From: an uncultured Bacteroidales bacterium
GTDB lineage: Bacteria > Bacteroidota > Bacteroidia > Bacteroidales > P3
Direction: 5' to 3'
NCBI GenBank assembly: GCA_900317285.1
Contig: ONGA01000009.1
Location: 1 to 64,000 of the forward strand
DNA: 64,000 nucleotides
Shown in pieces: positions 26,968 through 34,935 of this stretch (its first letter is position 1; every line of letters begins with the position of its first letter). Below the pieces are notes generated by a model. The model was not told where the DNA came from. It did not search any database and was given only the letters and a program-made list of their open reading frames with translations. Made by a program: the position numbers and the translations under genes.

Positions 26968-27495
26968 ATGTTACACAAAATCCTTAAGAATGCACAGGTA
27001 GTCCTCGCTGTTGCTGCAACAGCTATTTTGTTCATGTCGCCGTTATCGTCATCGGCACAAGACACGAAAGAATATGTTGTCAGGGCTGGTACCCCCATCG
27101 AGGTGGCCACAACGTATGAAATCACATCGAAAGACCATCCCCTTGGTACAATCGTTGACCTTAAACTACTTAATCCTGTACAAGTCAAGGGAGAAGTTGT
27201 AATTCCTGCAGGAACTATTGTTAAAGGGAAAGTTACACAATGCAAAAAAAGCAAAATATTTGGCAATCCCGGATTCATTGCCATTGATGCCAACACAATT
27301 ACAGCTGCCGACGGAACACTGGTCCCAATTTCAGGCGTCACATTTCGAAACGATGGAAAGAGTAGATTAGGATGGTCTCTTGTGGGTACAGTCTGTTGTC
27401 TCTTTGGTTTTCTGATTCACGGTGCACAAGGCGTAATTCCTGCAGGAACACAGATGTCAGGAAATGTTATGGCGAATACAACTATCACATTGTAA
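26968..27495 (+). CDS. Exported beta-rich protein of unknown function
   Basis: 175 residues with a clear signal peptide ending near SSSAQ. The mature part is beta-strand rich, with VKGEVVIPAGTIVKGKV and VIPAGTQMSGNV repeating a V-x-PAGT pattern. A hydrophobic stretch (GWSLVGTVCCLFGFLIHGAQ) lies at about 132-151. The PAGT strands recall the barrel-like domain of TrbI/VirB10 proteins, but similarity is too weak to name. It follows the YidD fusion after 20 bp. Confidence 0.65.
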   Translation: MLHKILKNAQVVLAVAATAILFMSPLSSSAQDTKEYVVRAGTPIEVATTYEITSKDHPLGTIVDLKLLNPVQVKGEVVIPAGTIVKGKVTQCKKSKIFGNPGFIAIDANTITAADGTLVPISGVTFRNDGKSRLGWSLVGTVCCLFGFLIHGAQGVIPAGTQMSGNVMANTTITL

Positions 27496-27543
27496 AACAT
27501 CGTTGTTTTTTTTCTGTCAGTATTTCTTGTCCTGATTATTGTA

Positions 27544-28005
27544 ATGCGGTATCAACGTATACTTCTCTTGCTTTTACTCATCTTTTCTGGTCTTTTTTCC
27601 CAGACATACGGCCAATTAAGAAACCTGCATGTAAAGAAATACGATGTGATATCGTACAATGCCTTTTCGGGAAAGCTGAATTTGAGCCTGACAATAAAGA
27701 ACGACTCTACAGATTTCATCATAAGAAGTTTCACTGGACTGGTCTATCAAAACAAGCAACCTCTCGTGAAAATCACATCGGCAAGCCTGTATATTCCCCA
27801 AGGCTTGTCAACTATCGGAGCGGTATGTACTGTTAAAAGATGTAAAGGAGTTTCCTTTTTCCGACTGGTCCAGTGTCTCTTTCCTTTTAATCTTTGTGAT
27901 TTCACTGTGGATGTATCCATTGCCGTACAATACCCTCTTTCTGATATACAGATGAAAGAACAAAAGGGTATTTCATTTAGTTCTTATGTTGATATCAACG
28001 AATAG
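27544..28005 (+). CDS. Exported protein of unknown function
   Basis: 153 residues. Signal peptide RILLLLLLIFSGLFSQTYGQ. The remainder resembles a single beta-sandwich domain (LNLSLTIKNDSTDFIIRSFT), as in LEA-type or accessory envelope proteins. It has four cysteines, two in CTVKRC. The block spacing (48 bp before, 8 bp after) suggests co-transcription with its neighbours. No family recognised. Confidence 0.6.
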   Translation: MRYQRILLLLLLIFSGLFSQTYGQLRNLHVKKYDVISYNAFSGKLNLSLTIKNDSTDFIIRSFTGLVYQNKQPLVKITSASLYIPQGLSTIGAVCTVKRCKGVSFFRLVQCLFPFNLCDFTVDVSIAVQYPLSDIQMKEQKGISFSSYVDINE

Positions 28006-28013
28006 TCTTCCTT

Positions 28014-28739
28014 ATGAGAAGAATCATTATGTTTCTGCTGTTGTCAGCTGCATTTACATGTCATGCACAAGAAACCGCTGAAGCCTTGATTATCTCTAAA
28101 AATGGAAATATCATCGCACAAAGGGATTGCACCGTAGAAGAAATAGCCTTGTTTCTCAATACTACAAACCAGATTGTTGAACAGGCCCTTCCTGATGATA
28201 CAATAGTAGTATTGCGACAAGGGGACAGCATCCAAGCGGATTACGGACGAGAACTTGTTCCCGACAAGGTGACCGGATTGGGGAAAATTATCAGTTGGTG
28301 TCTCGGAGACAATATCAGCAAGTATTTTTTTTCTCATTATTGGCATGGTAACGGTAACATTAATCTCTCCTGTAATCAATTTATAGGAATACTGGCCTGC
28401 ATCAAGCAGAACAATCCAGGGTATCAACTGTCGGCAGACACTCTTGCCCACGATGGTCTTGTGTCGCCAATCACAATCTCGTTTTACAACACGATGTATG
28501 AGAAAACTTTTGGTTATGCAACAATTTATGTAAATACCGATAATCGCATAGTCGGATTTCACGACATATACGATTATAATCCCTTGGAATGGGGGGTACG
28601 ACCATGTAAATACGAGTTTCTTGTCAGGCTTGTGGCAATTATCTCTCCATCAACATCGTCCACATACGAGATTAATTATGGCATATCGTCTAAAATACCT
28701 GTAGATGCTCCAGCAGGATTTTTAGGCCGAGAGCGATGA
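28014..28739 (+). CDS. Exported protein of unknown function, 3' end overlapping mntP
   Basis: 241 residues. Signal peptide MRRIIMFLLLSAAFTCHAQ. The mature part has no recognised domain. The last 17 residues are encoded within the antisense of the mntP 3' end (overlap 28690-28739), so the gene may have lost its original stop and read on to the next one. Codon and base composition are AT-richer than mntP. Confidence 0.6.
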   Translation: MRRIIMFLLLSAAFTCHAQETAEALIISKNGNIIAQRDCTVEEIALFLNTTNQIVEQALPDDTIVVLRQGDSIQADYGRELVPDKVTGLGKIISWCLGDNISKYFFSHYWHGNGNINLSCNQFIGILACIKQNNPGYQLSADTLAHDGLVSPITISFYNTMYEKTFGYATIYVNTDNRIVGFHDIYDYNPLEWGVRPCKYEFLVRLVAIISPSTSSTYEINYGISSKIPVDAPAGFLGRER

Positions 28740-29268
28740 GGACCATGCCGGCAATGATGTTGGCGGTGCGCTGGGGAATCGGGATGTTGCGCTTGCCAAG
28801 GTAGATACCCACGAGGGAGACTGTAAAGGTGACGGCACCGATGAGGGTCACAACCCAGAGGACGGTGGTCAGCGGGTTGTCCAGTCCGAGGCCGATGCCA
28901 ACGGCGAAGGCGTCGATGCTGGTGGCGACACCCAAAAGGAAATAGGTATAGATTAGTGAACGATGGGTGGAGGGTGTTTCTTCGTTTTCCTCTTCTTCGC
29001 CTTTCACGCCGTCCAAAAACATCTTTCCACCGATGAATGCCAGTAACCCGAAGGCTATCCAATGGTCGACAGATTCGATAAAGGAGCGTGCCACATCACC
29101 GATGAGGGCGCCTGCGAGGGGAAACGCGGACTGGCAGAAACCCAGGATTACGGCCATCAATAGACCGCGGCGATAAGACATTTTGGTTCGGAAAGCGGTG
29201 GCGGCGGAGACCACCAGAGTGTCGACACAGAGTGCAAGAGATAATAGGAATGCTTCTAAAAACAACAT
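28690..29268 (-). CDS. mntP: Manganese efflux pump MntP
   Basis: 192 residues with six membrane helices. Two acidic signatures, LALCVDTLVVSA at the N-terminus and GVATSIDAFAVGIGLG near residue 107, mark the two-repeat fold. It exports Mn2+ across the inner membrane. A charged loop (GVKGEEEENEETPSTHRS) joins helices 3 and 4. The upstream ATP-grasp-like gene ends 2 bp before its start. No manganese riboswitch is seen. Confidence 0.92.
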   Translation of the reverse strand: MLFLEAFLLSLALCVDTLVVSAATAFRTKMSYRRGLLMAVILGFCQSAFPLAGALIGDVARSFIESVDHWIAFGLLAFIGGKMFLDGVKGEEEENEETPSTHRSLIYTYFLLGVATSIDAFAVGIGLGLDNPLTTVLWVVTLIGAVTFTVSLVGIYLGKRNIPIPQRTANIIAGMVLIALGLKILLEHLQVF

Positions 29269-29270
29269 GG

Positions 29271-30101
29271 TTAATTAATTTTGGCATGGGCAATCATGCC
29301 CATGGTGTGGCGGAAATTGATTTCTGAGACATAGATGGTACCGTCGGGAGAGACCATGAGGTCGACACCCAGCGGACCGTGATAGCGTGGCCATACATTG
29401 GCGGCAAGCCATGGTTCGATGCGGGAGCGGGCCTCCCGCACGGGGAATGCGGCTTCAATCTGCTCATCTTTCCACGGGACATTCTCTTTATAGACGCCGC
29501 TGCCAGTCTTGAAATAGCTGTAGCCGAAGAACGCGCCGTCCATATATTCCAACGCCAGATCGGCCACCACTTCGCGCCTTAGCTCCGCTATCACGCAGCG
29601 CTGGGCGGCGACAGTCTTGACGAGCCAGTCGCGGTCGATGGCGGAGAGGGTGCCGTGCACCCAGCGCAGTCCCCTACCAGCTCCGCTCCAAGGGGCTTTC
29701 ATCACCCAGTGCTCGCTCTTTTTTAATAATGATTCCATATCTTCTATGGAGTGCACCTCGTGGCAGTCAGGCTGCAGGGGGAGCACAGTGGAGCGATGTT
29801 GGAGTTCGCGGATGGTATTGATTTCGTCGTCGGACGGCAGCAATGCGGCGGGGATGCCGCGCTTGAGGAGTTCATGCTTGACTACGGCGTCCCAGCCCCA
29901 AGCCGTGATTTCGTCTAATTGAGAATGGAGAATGGAGAATTGAAAATTATAGACGGAAGTACACACTGCATCGGGATAGAGCACGGACATGAGGGAGGCG
30001 TCGCGGCGGGCGAAGTCGACAGCCGACCGCGGCGGGACATAGTTCCATCTGCCTTTGGCGAGGCAGAGGTCATGTTCGGGATTGAAGACGCACAGACGCA
30101 T
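29271..30101 (-). CDS. ATP-grasp-like protein of unknown function
   Basis: 276 residues from the ATG at 30101 (MRLCVFNPEHDLCLAKG). WVMKAPWSGAGRGLRWVHG resembles the ATP-grasp glycine-rich loop. The C-terminal GVDLMVSPDGTIYVSEINFR carries the Asp/Glu/Asn metal-ligand pattern. It may ligate a carboxylate to an amine or thiol; substrate unknown. A heptad tract (29917-29949) adds NFQFSILHSQ around residue 56, in a probable surface loop. An upstream in-frame start at 30128 falls inside a hairpin and is disfavoured. Confidence 0.65.
   Translation of the reverse strand: MRLCVFNPEHDLCLAKGRWNYVPPRSAVDFARRDASLMSVLYPDAVCTSVYNFQFSILHSQLDEITAWGWDAVVKHELLKRGIPAALLPSDDEINTIRELQHRSTVLPLQPDCHEVHSIEDMESLLKKSEHWVMKAPWSGAGRGLRWVHGTLSAIDRDWLVKTVAAQRCVIAELRREVVADLALEYMDGAFFGYSYFKTGSGVYKENVPWKDEQIEAAFPVREARSRIEPWLAANVWPRYHGPLGVDLMVSPDGTIYVSEINFRHTMGMIAHAKIN
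29917..29949. repeat. Heptanucleotide tract inside the ATP-grasp-like gene
   Basis: Plus strand TTGAGAA-TGGAGAA-TGGAGAA-TTGAAAA; open on the coding strand and translated as YNFQFSILHSQ. Confidence 0.7.
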
Positions 30102-30111
30102 AGAGAAACAA

Positions 30112-30147
30112 GTAAAGGAGCAAAGCATTGCTACTTTACTCCTTTAC
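30112..30147. terminator. Hairpin between serA and the ATP-grasp-like gene
   Basis: GTAAAGGAG / CTCCTTTAC stem with an 18-nt loop downstream of serA on its strand; only a weak T-rich follow-on. Confidence 0.4.
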
Positions 30148-30165
30148 ATTTTAATTCCTTATCAA

Positions 30166-31086
30166 TTATTTGTTGACCTGGAATTTCTTGTTACCGGTCT
30201 TGAAGAAGTCGGCGATCTGGTTGGCGGCGGCGATACCGGCGTTGATGTTCGCCTCTTCGGTCTGGGCACCCATTTTCTTGGGGGTGGCGAAGTAGCGGCC
30301 TTCGAAAGCCTTGAAGTCGGCATCGGCATCGGGCATGATGTCGGTGATGTACTTCAGGTCGGTGCGCTCGGCCATGAGTTTGAGGAGACCAGCCTCGTCG
30401 ATGACTTCCTTGCGGGCGCTGTTGACGAGGATACCACCCTTGTGCATCTTACCCACGAGATTGTAGTTGATGCTCTGCTTGGTCTCGGCGGTAGCGGGGA
30501 TGTGCAGGGAGACGACGTCGCAGGTCTCGAAGAGAGCTTCCTGGCTGGGGACAGCAGTGGCGATGCCGCTGGAGTTGATCTGCTCGGCGTTAAGGAAGGC
30601 ATCGTAGGCATAGACCTTCATGCCGAAGCCGTTGGCGATGCGGGCGACGTTGCGTCCGACGTTACCGAAGGCGAGGATACCCAGCTTCTTGCCCATGAGC
30701 TCGGAGCCGCTCTTGCCGTTGTAGAAGTTGCGGACGGCGTAGACGAGCATACCCATGACGAGCTCGGCGACGGCGTTGGAGTTCTGGCCGGGGGTGTTCA
30801 TGGCGACGATGCCGCGGGCGGTGCAAGCCTCGAGGTCGAGGTTGTCGTAGCCGGCGCCGGCGCGCACGACGATCTTCAGGTTCTTGGCGTGGTCGATGAC
30901 CTCTTTGGTGACCTTGTCGGAGCGGACGATGAGGGCGTCGGCGTCGGCGACAGCGGCGTAAAGGTCGTTCACGTCGGTGTATTTCTCGAGGAGAGCGAGC
31001 TCGTAGCCGTTCTTCTCAACCACTTCGCGGATGCCGTCGACGGCGACTTTGGCGAAGGGTTTTTCGGTAGCAACTAAAACTTTCAT
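30166..31086 (-). CDS. serA: D-3-phosphoglycerate dehydrogenase
   Basis: 306 residues. It catalyses the first step of serine synthesis: 3-phosphoglycerate plus NAD+ to 3-phosphohydroxypyruvate. NAD-binding GILAFGNVGRNVA and the arginine of VNSARKEVID are visible. The canonical catalytic His segment is replaced by ATPKKMGAQT, with Lys in place of His, as in the lysine-type (IIK) enzymes described for Entamoeba and known in Bacteroidota. There is no regulatory ACT domain. ATG at 31086 chosen; an in-frame 32-residue extension to 31182 is possible but lacks family support. Pairs with serC upstream. Confidence 0.9.
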   Translation of the reverse strand: MKVLVATEKPFAKVAVDGIREVVEKNGYELALLEKYTDVNDLYAAVADADALIVRSDKVTKEVIDHAKNLKIVVRAGAGYDNLDLEACTARGIVAMNTPGQNSNAVAELVMGMLVYAVRNFYNGKSGSELMGKKLGILAFGNVGRNVARIANGFGMKVYAYDAFLNAEQINSSGIATAVPSQEALFETCDVVSLHIPATAETKQSINYNLVGKMHKGGILVNSARKEVIDEAGLLKLMAERTDLKYITDIMPDADADFKAFEGRYFATPKKMGAQTEEANINAGIAAANQIADFFKTGNKKFQVNK

Positions 31087-31197
31087 TTTCTTGATAATCT
31101 TTATTTCATCAGAGAAGACGCAAGTGGGCTCCTTGCGAAGCTTTTTCTCGAAACCCTCCCTGACGTTGTCTCTGATTTCCATATTTTTCTTTTATTT

Positions 31198-31263
31198 CAA
31201 TCAGAACTAAAAGAACTATCAGAAATCCATCCGGGTTCTTTTCTGTTCTTTTAGTTCTGATTG
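31198..31263. repeat. 19-bp perfect inverted repeat in the serC-serA spacer
   Basis: Arms 31198-31216 (CAATCAGAACTAAAAGAAC) and 31245-31263 are perfect complements around a 28-nt loop. There is no T-run, so an mRNA processing or stability hairpin is more likely than a terminator. Its AACTAAA core links it to the heptad family. Confidence 0.85.
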
Positions 31264-31274
31264 GGCTTTAAATC

Positions 31275-32390
31275 TTATTTGTTGGCTTTTTCGAAGTCCT
31301 GCATGCACTGGACGAGGGCCTCGACGGCCTCGACGGGGCAAGCGTTGTAGAGGCTGGCGCGGAAGCCGCCGACGCTGCGGTGGCCCTTGATGCCAACCAT
31401 GCCGCGCTCCTTGGCGAAGGCCATGAAGGCGTCCTGCAGGTTCTCACGGCCTTCGGCCATGACCCAGCAGTGGTTCATGATGGAACGGTCTTCCTTCTCG
31501 GCGGTGCCGCGGAACATGCTGTTGCGGTCGATTTCCTCGTAGAGCATGGCGCTCTTCTTGAGGTTGATCTTCTCCATCTCGGCGACGCCACCGATGGTGT
31601 TCTTAACCCACTTGAGGGTCTCGTGCATGACGAAGATGGCGCTCACGGGAGGAGTGTTGAACATGGAGATGTTCTTGGCTTCTTCGGCGGCGTGGGTGCG
31701 GAAGTCGACCATGGTGGGCAGGGGGTTCATGTACTGGCGGTCGGTGATCTTGCCGAGGATGTCTTTGCGGACGATGTAGAAGGTGACACCGGCGGGGCCG
31801 ACGTTCTTCTGGGCGCCACCGTAGATGAGACCGTACTTCTTGACGTCGACGGGACGGCTCATGATGTCGGAGCTCATGTCGGCGACGAGCATGACGTTGT
31901 TGATCTCGTTGGCGGCGAAGTCCTTGCGGATCTCGGTGCCGTAGATGGTGTTGTTGGTGGTGATGTGGAAGTAGTCGGCGTCGGCGGGGACGGTCCAACC
32001 CTTCGGGATGTAGCTGTAGGTCTTGTCTTCGGAGGAGGCGACGATCACGGTCTCGCCGAAGTTCTTAGCCTCTTTGGCGGCCTTCTTGGCCCAGACGCCG
32101 GTCTGGAGGTAGGCAGCTTTCTTGTTGAGGAGGTTGGCGGGGACATCCATGAAGCCGGTGCTGGCACCACCACCGAGGAAGAGGATTTCGTACTCAGCGG
32201 GGATGTTCAGCAAGTCACGCCACAGCTGGCGGGTTTCTTCCATGGTGCGCTCCCAACCGGGGGTACGGTGAGAGATTTCGAGGAGGCCGATGCCGGTGTT
32301 GTCAAAGTCGCGGATGGCGGCGATGGTGGACTCGATGGCCTCTTTGGGCAGGACACAGGGACCTGCATTGAAATTATAAGCGGTCTTCAT
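31275..32390 (-). CDS. serC: Phosphoserine aminotransferase
   Basis: 371 residues. PLP-dependent conversion of 3-phosphohydroxypyruvate and glutamate to phosphoserine and 2-oxoglutarate. The N-terminus YNFNAGPCVLP, ISHRTPGW and the region around the PLP-binding lysine (YGLIYGGAQKNVGPAGVT) match SerC. A strong promoter lies about 64 nt upstream of the ATG. serC and serA are separated by a 19-bp inverted repeat and are probably one transcript; no serB is present in the window. Confidence 0.95.
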   Translation of the reverse strand: MKTAYNFNAGPCVLPKEAIESTIAAIRDFDNTGIGLLEISHRTPGWERTMEETRQLWRDLLNIPAEYEILFLGGGASTGFMDVPANLLNKKAAYLQTGVWAKKAAKEAKNFGETVIVASSEDKTYSYIPKGWTVPADADYFHITTNNTIYGTEIRKDFAANEINNVMLVADMSSDIMSRPVDVKKYGLIYGGAQKNVGPAGVTFYIVRKDILGKITDRQYMNPLPTMVDFRTHAAEEAKNISMFNTPPVSAIFVMHETLKWVKNTIGGVAEMEKINLKKSAMLYEEIDRNSMFRGTAEKEDRSIMNHCWVMAEGRENLQDAFMAFAKERGMVGIKGHRSVGGFRASLYNACPVEAVEALVQCMQDFEKANK

Positions 32391-32460
32391 TGTTTGTTTT
32401 TGTTTTAAATGGTTTATATTTAATTAATTGTACGCTTTTTTGCTTACGCGTATACGGCAA

Positions 32461-32492
32461 CAAAGATATAAAATAAATTTGATTCTTACAAA
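32461..32492 (-). promoter_or_regulatory. Promoter of serC-serA
   Basis: Minus-strand TATCTTTG (32461-32468) with TTTTG starting at 32489, 20-nt spacer. The leader to the ATG is about 64 nt. Confidence 0.8.
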
Positions 32493-32512
32493 AAAAAGTT
32501 TTCCCAGGGGGT

Positions 32513-32790
32513 GATTTTTTCTCCTATGTAGGAGAGGTGGGGTGTACTACATAGGAGGAAGTGATTGTCCTATGTGGCGCGAAGTGGGCTCCTATGTAGG
32601 AGGGGGCGGTTGTCCTATGTAGGAGAAAAATTTTGTCCTATGTCGGGGTGGCGGCAGAAAAATTTTCTCCTATGTCGAAAAAATTTCCTCCTATTGTTGT
32701 ACTACCATTTAACTACCATTCTATATCGGTTGTCCTATGATTCTACTATACTGCGTATATGATGCGTCTATGATTCTCCTATGTCGGGGG
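32513..32790. repeat. CTCCTATG repeat region, expanded copy A
   Basis: About ten TCCTATG units in the serC-tpiA intergenic region (the only content of 32493-32888 besides the tpiA leader). Two are the near-palindrome CTCCTATGTAGGAG (32521-32534, 32589-32602) and one is inverted (32545-32558). The block GAAAAATTTTSTCCTATGTC occurs twice in direct orientation. It ends with the GTTGTACTACCATT, GCGTATATGATG and CTCCTATGTCGGGGG segments shared with the copies near 40.5 and 50.8 kb. Confidence 0.85.
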
Positions 32791-32888
32791 TCGGAGGAGG
32801 GGGAGAGAGGAAAAAAAAGCCGGTGGACAAAATAAATTCGGGAGGACGGCGTTATATGATGAAAATTAATCTTAAAACACACCTGATT

Positions 32889-33650
32889 ATGAGAAAACAT
32901 ATCGTTGCAGGCAACTGGAAAATGAACTGCACTTTCAACGAGGCCGACGACCTCATCAACGGCATCATGGAACAGCTTGAGCAGAAGGAGCTTCCGCGCG
33001 ACACGAAGCTTATCGTGTGCCCTCCGTTCCCGTATCTCGAGATGACCACCGACTATGCCAACGACAGCTACTTCATGGTGGGCGCCCAGAATGTGAGCGA
33101 CCAGGAGAAGGGCGCCTATACCGGCGAGGTGAGTGCCGAAATGCTTGAGAGCATGGAGCTTGACTACTGCATCGTAGGTCATTCGGAGCGCCGCGCCTAC
33201 TATGGCGAGACGAACAAGACTGTCGCCGCCAAGGTGGACCAGCTGCTGAAGCACGGCCTGAAGCCCATCGTGTGTGTGGGTGAGGTGCTTGAGGAGCGCG
33301 AGGCTAACCGCCAGTTTGAGGTGGTGAAGCAGCAGGTGGAGGAAGGATTGTTCCACCTCAGCGCCGAGCAGATGAAGGAGGTGGTGATTGCCTACGAGCC
33401 CGTGTGGGCCATCGGCACCGGCAAAACCGCCACTCCCGAGCAGGCACAGGAAATCCACCACTATATCCGCACCCTGCTGACTGAGAAATACGGCAAGGAG
33501 CTGGCCGAGGAGATCAGCATCCTCTACGGCGGCAGCTGCAAGCCCTCGAATGCCAAGGAGCTCTTCGCCAACACGGACGTCGACGGCGGCCTCATCGGCG
33601 GCGCTTCGCTGAAGGCCGAGGACTTCATTGCCATAGCACTGAGTTTCTAG
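32889..33650 (+). CDS. tpiA: Triosephosphate isomerase
   Basis: 253 residues. It interconverts dihydroxyacetone phosphate and glyceraldehyde-3-phosphate. Lys11 in GNWKMN, His98 in IVGHSERR and Glu170 in AYEPVWAIGTG are the catalytic residues, with the phosphate-binding ILYGGSCKPSNA near the end. The ATG at 32889 gives the family start MRKHIVAGNWK; upstream in-frame codons lie in repeat sequence. Expressed from an unidentified promoter downstream of repeat region A. Confidence 0.95.
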   Translation: MRKHIVAGNWKMNCTFNEADDLINGIMEQLEQKELPRDTKLIVCPPFPYLEMTTDYANDSYFMVGAQNVSDQEKGAYTGEVSAEMLESMELDYCIVGHSERRAYYGETNKTVAAKVDQLLKHGLKPIVCVGEVLEEREANRQFEVVKQQVEEGLFHLSAEQMKEVVIAYEPVWAIGTGKTATPEQAQEIHHYIRTLLTEKYGKELAEEISILYGGSCKPSNAKELFANTDVDGGLIGGASLKAEDFIAIALSF

Positions 33651-33684
33651 GGAAGCCGGGAAGACCTGGGAATGCCTGGAAAAT

Positions 33685-34935
33685 ATGAGCTTTGAGAGAT
33701 TCATAGCACGGCGGTTTATGCCGCGGAGCAAAGACGGCGGGGGCTTTTCGGGGCCCCTGTCGGCTATAGCAGTGGCAAGCATCGCGCTGGGAGTGGTAGT
33801 GATGGTGATGGCGGTGAGCATACTGCATGGCTTCCAAGGCGAGATTACCGGGAAGGTGGTGGGATTCGGCAGCCACATGACCGTCACCTCCTTCACCGCC
33901 AACGGCAACTACCAGGAGAACCCCATCAGCAAGGACAGCGCACTGACTGCCAGCATACTGCGCGTGCCCGGCGTGCACCACCTGCAATACTACGCCACCA
34001 AAGGCGGCATGGTGAAGACCGGTGAGCAGATCTACGGCATCCTGTTTCGCGGAGTCAGCGCGAACTACGACACTACCTTCTTCGCCCAAAGCCTCCTGGA
34101 AGGGCGGCTCCCCAAGCTCACGGAGTCTTCGGGGGACTCCAGCGTCGCCGACAAGCCCTCGAACGATGTGCTGATTTCCAGCACCATTGCCTCGCGCCTG
34201 AAACTGAAGACAGGCGACAAGATGCGCACCTATTTCTGGCAGGGCGAGGGCTACCGTTCGCGAGCCTTCACGGTGTGCGGCATCTACAACACGGACCTCA
34301 CAGAGTTTGACGAGAACTATGTGCTGGGCGACCTGCGGCAGGTGCAGCGCCTCAACGAGTGGGACGGCGCGGAGGTTGGCGGATATGAGATACTGGTCGA
34401 CGACTTCGACCGCCTCAATGCCGTCGCCCGCGAGGTGACCTCCCTCCTGCCCTACCACCTAACGCTTCACACCATCACCGAGACCCACCCCGCCCTGTTC
34501 TCGTGGCTCGACCTGCTGAACAGCAATATCACGCTGATACTCACCATCATGTGTCTTGTCAGCGCCATAGCCATCATCTCGGCGCTGCTCATCATGATTT
34601 TCGAGAAACGCACCACCATAGGGTTGCTGAAAGCCCTGGGTGCCACCAACCGCTCGGTGCGCCGCATCTTCATGATGAAAGCCTCGCACCTTATCCTCCG
34701 CGGCATCCTCATAGGGGACGCCATCGCATTGGCATTGTGCCTGATACAATCGAAATGGCAGGTGCTGACCCTCGACCCCGAAAGCTATTCGATGAGCCAT
34801 GTGCCCGTCGACCTCGACCCGTGGATGTTCGCTGCCATCACCGCCGGAACCCTTGGCATCTGCATCGCGGCACTGCTGCTGCCGGCGGCGTCGATAGCGA
34901 AAATAAGCCCTGCAAAAACCATTAAATCAGAATGA
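33685..34935 (+). CDS. LolC/LolE-like (FtsX-type) ABC transporter permease
   Basis: 416 residues. N-terminal membrane helix at about 24-47, a large periplasmic domain, then three C-terminal helices (about 270-300, 325-350, 370-400), the MacB/FtsX-like arrangement of lipoprotein-releasing permeases. MSFERFIARRFMPRSKDGGG is a typical start. Partner ATPase not in the window. Its 3' end overlaps the histidine kinase start by 4 nt. Confidence 0.85.
   Translation: MSFERFIARRFMPRSKDGGGFSGPLSAIAVASIALGVVVMVMAVSILHGFQGEITGKVVGFGSHMTVTSFTANGNYQENPISKDSALTASILRVPGVHHLQYYATKGGMVKTGEQIYGILFRGVSANYDTTFFAQSLLEGRLPKLTESSGDSSVADKPSNDVLISSTIASRLKLKTGDKMRTYFWQGEGYRSRAFTVCGIYNTDLTEFDENYVLGDLRQVQRLNEWDGAEVGGYEILVDDFDRLNAVAREVTSLLPYHLTLHTITETHPALFSWLDLLNSNITLILTIMCLVSAIAIISALLIMIFEKRTTIGLLKALGATNRSVRRIFMMKASHLILRGILIGDAIALALCLIQSKWQVLTLDPESYSMSHVPVDLDPWMFAAITAGTLGICIAALLLPAASIAKISPAKTIKSE

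Noticed and set aside
31087..31182. 32-residue N-terminal extension of SerA
   Set aside because: Family proteins start at MKVLVATEKPF; the extension has no conserved features, although translation from 31182 cannot be excluded.
32513..32790. Possible CRISPR array
   Set aside because: The CTCCTATG units are irregularly spaced, occur in both orientations and lack constant-length spacers; no cas genes are nearby.
32781..32888. Upstream start for TpiA
   Set aside because: Codons before 32889 lie in low-complexity and repeat sequence, and the family starts at MRKHIVAGNWK.
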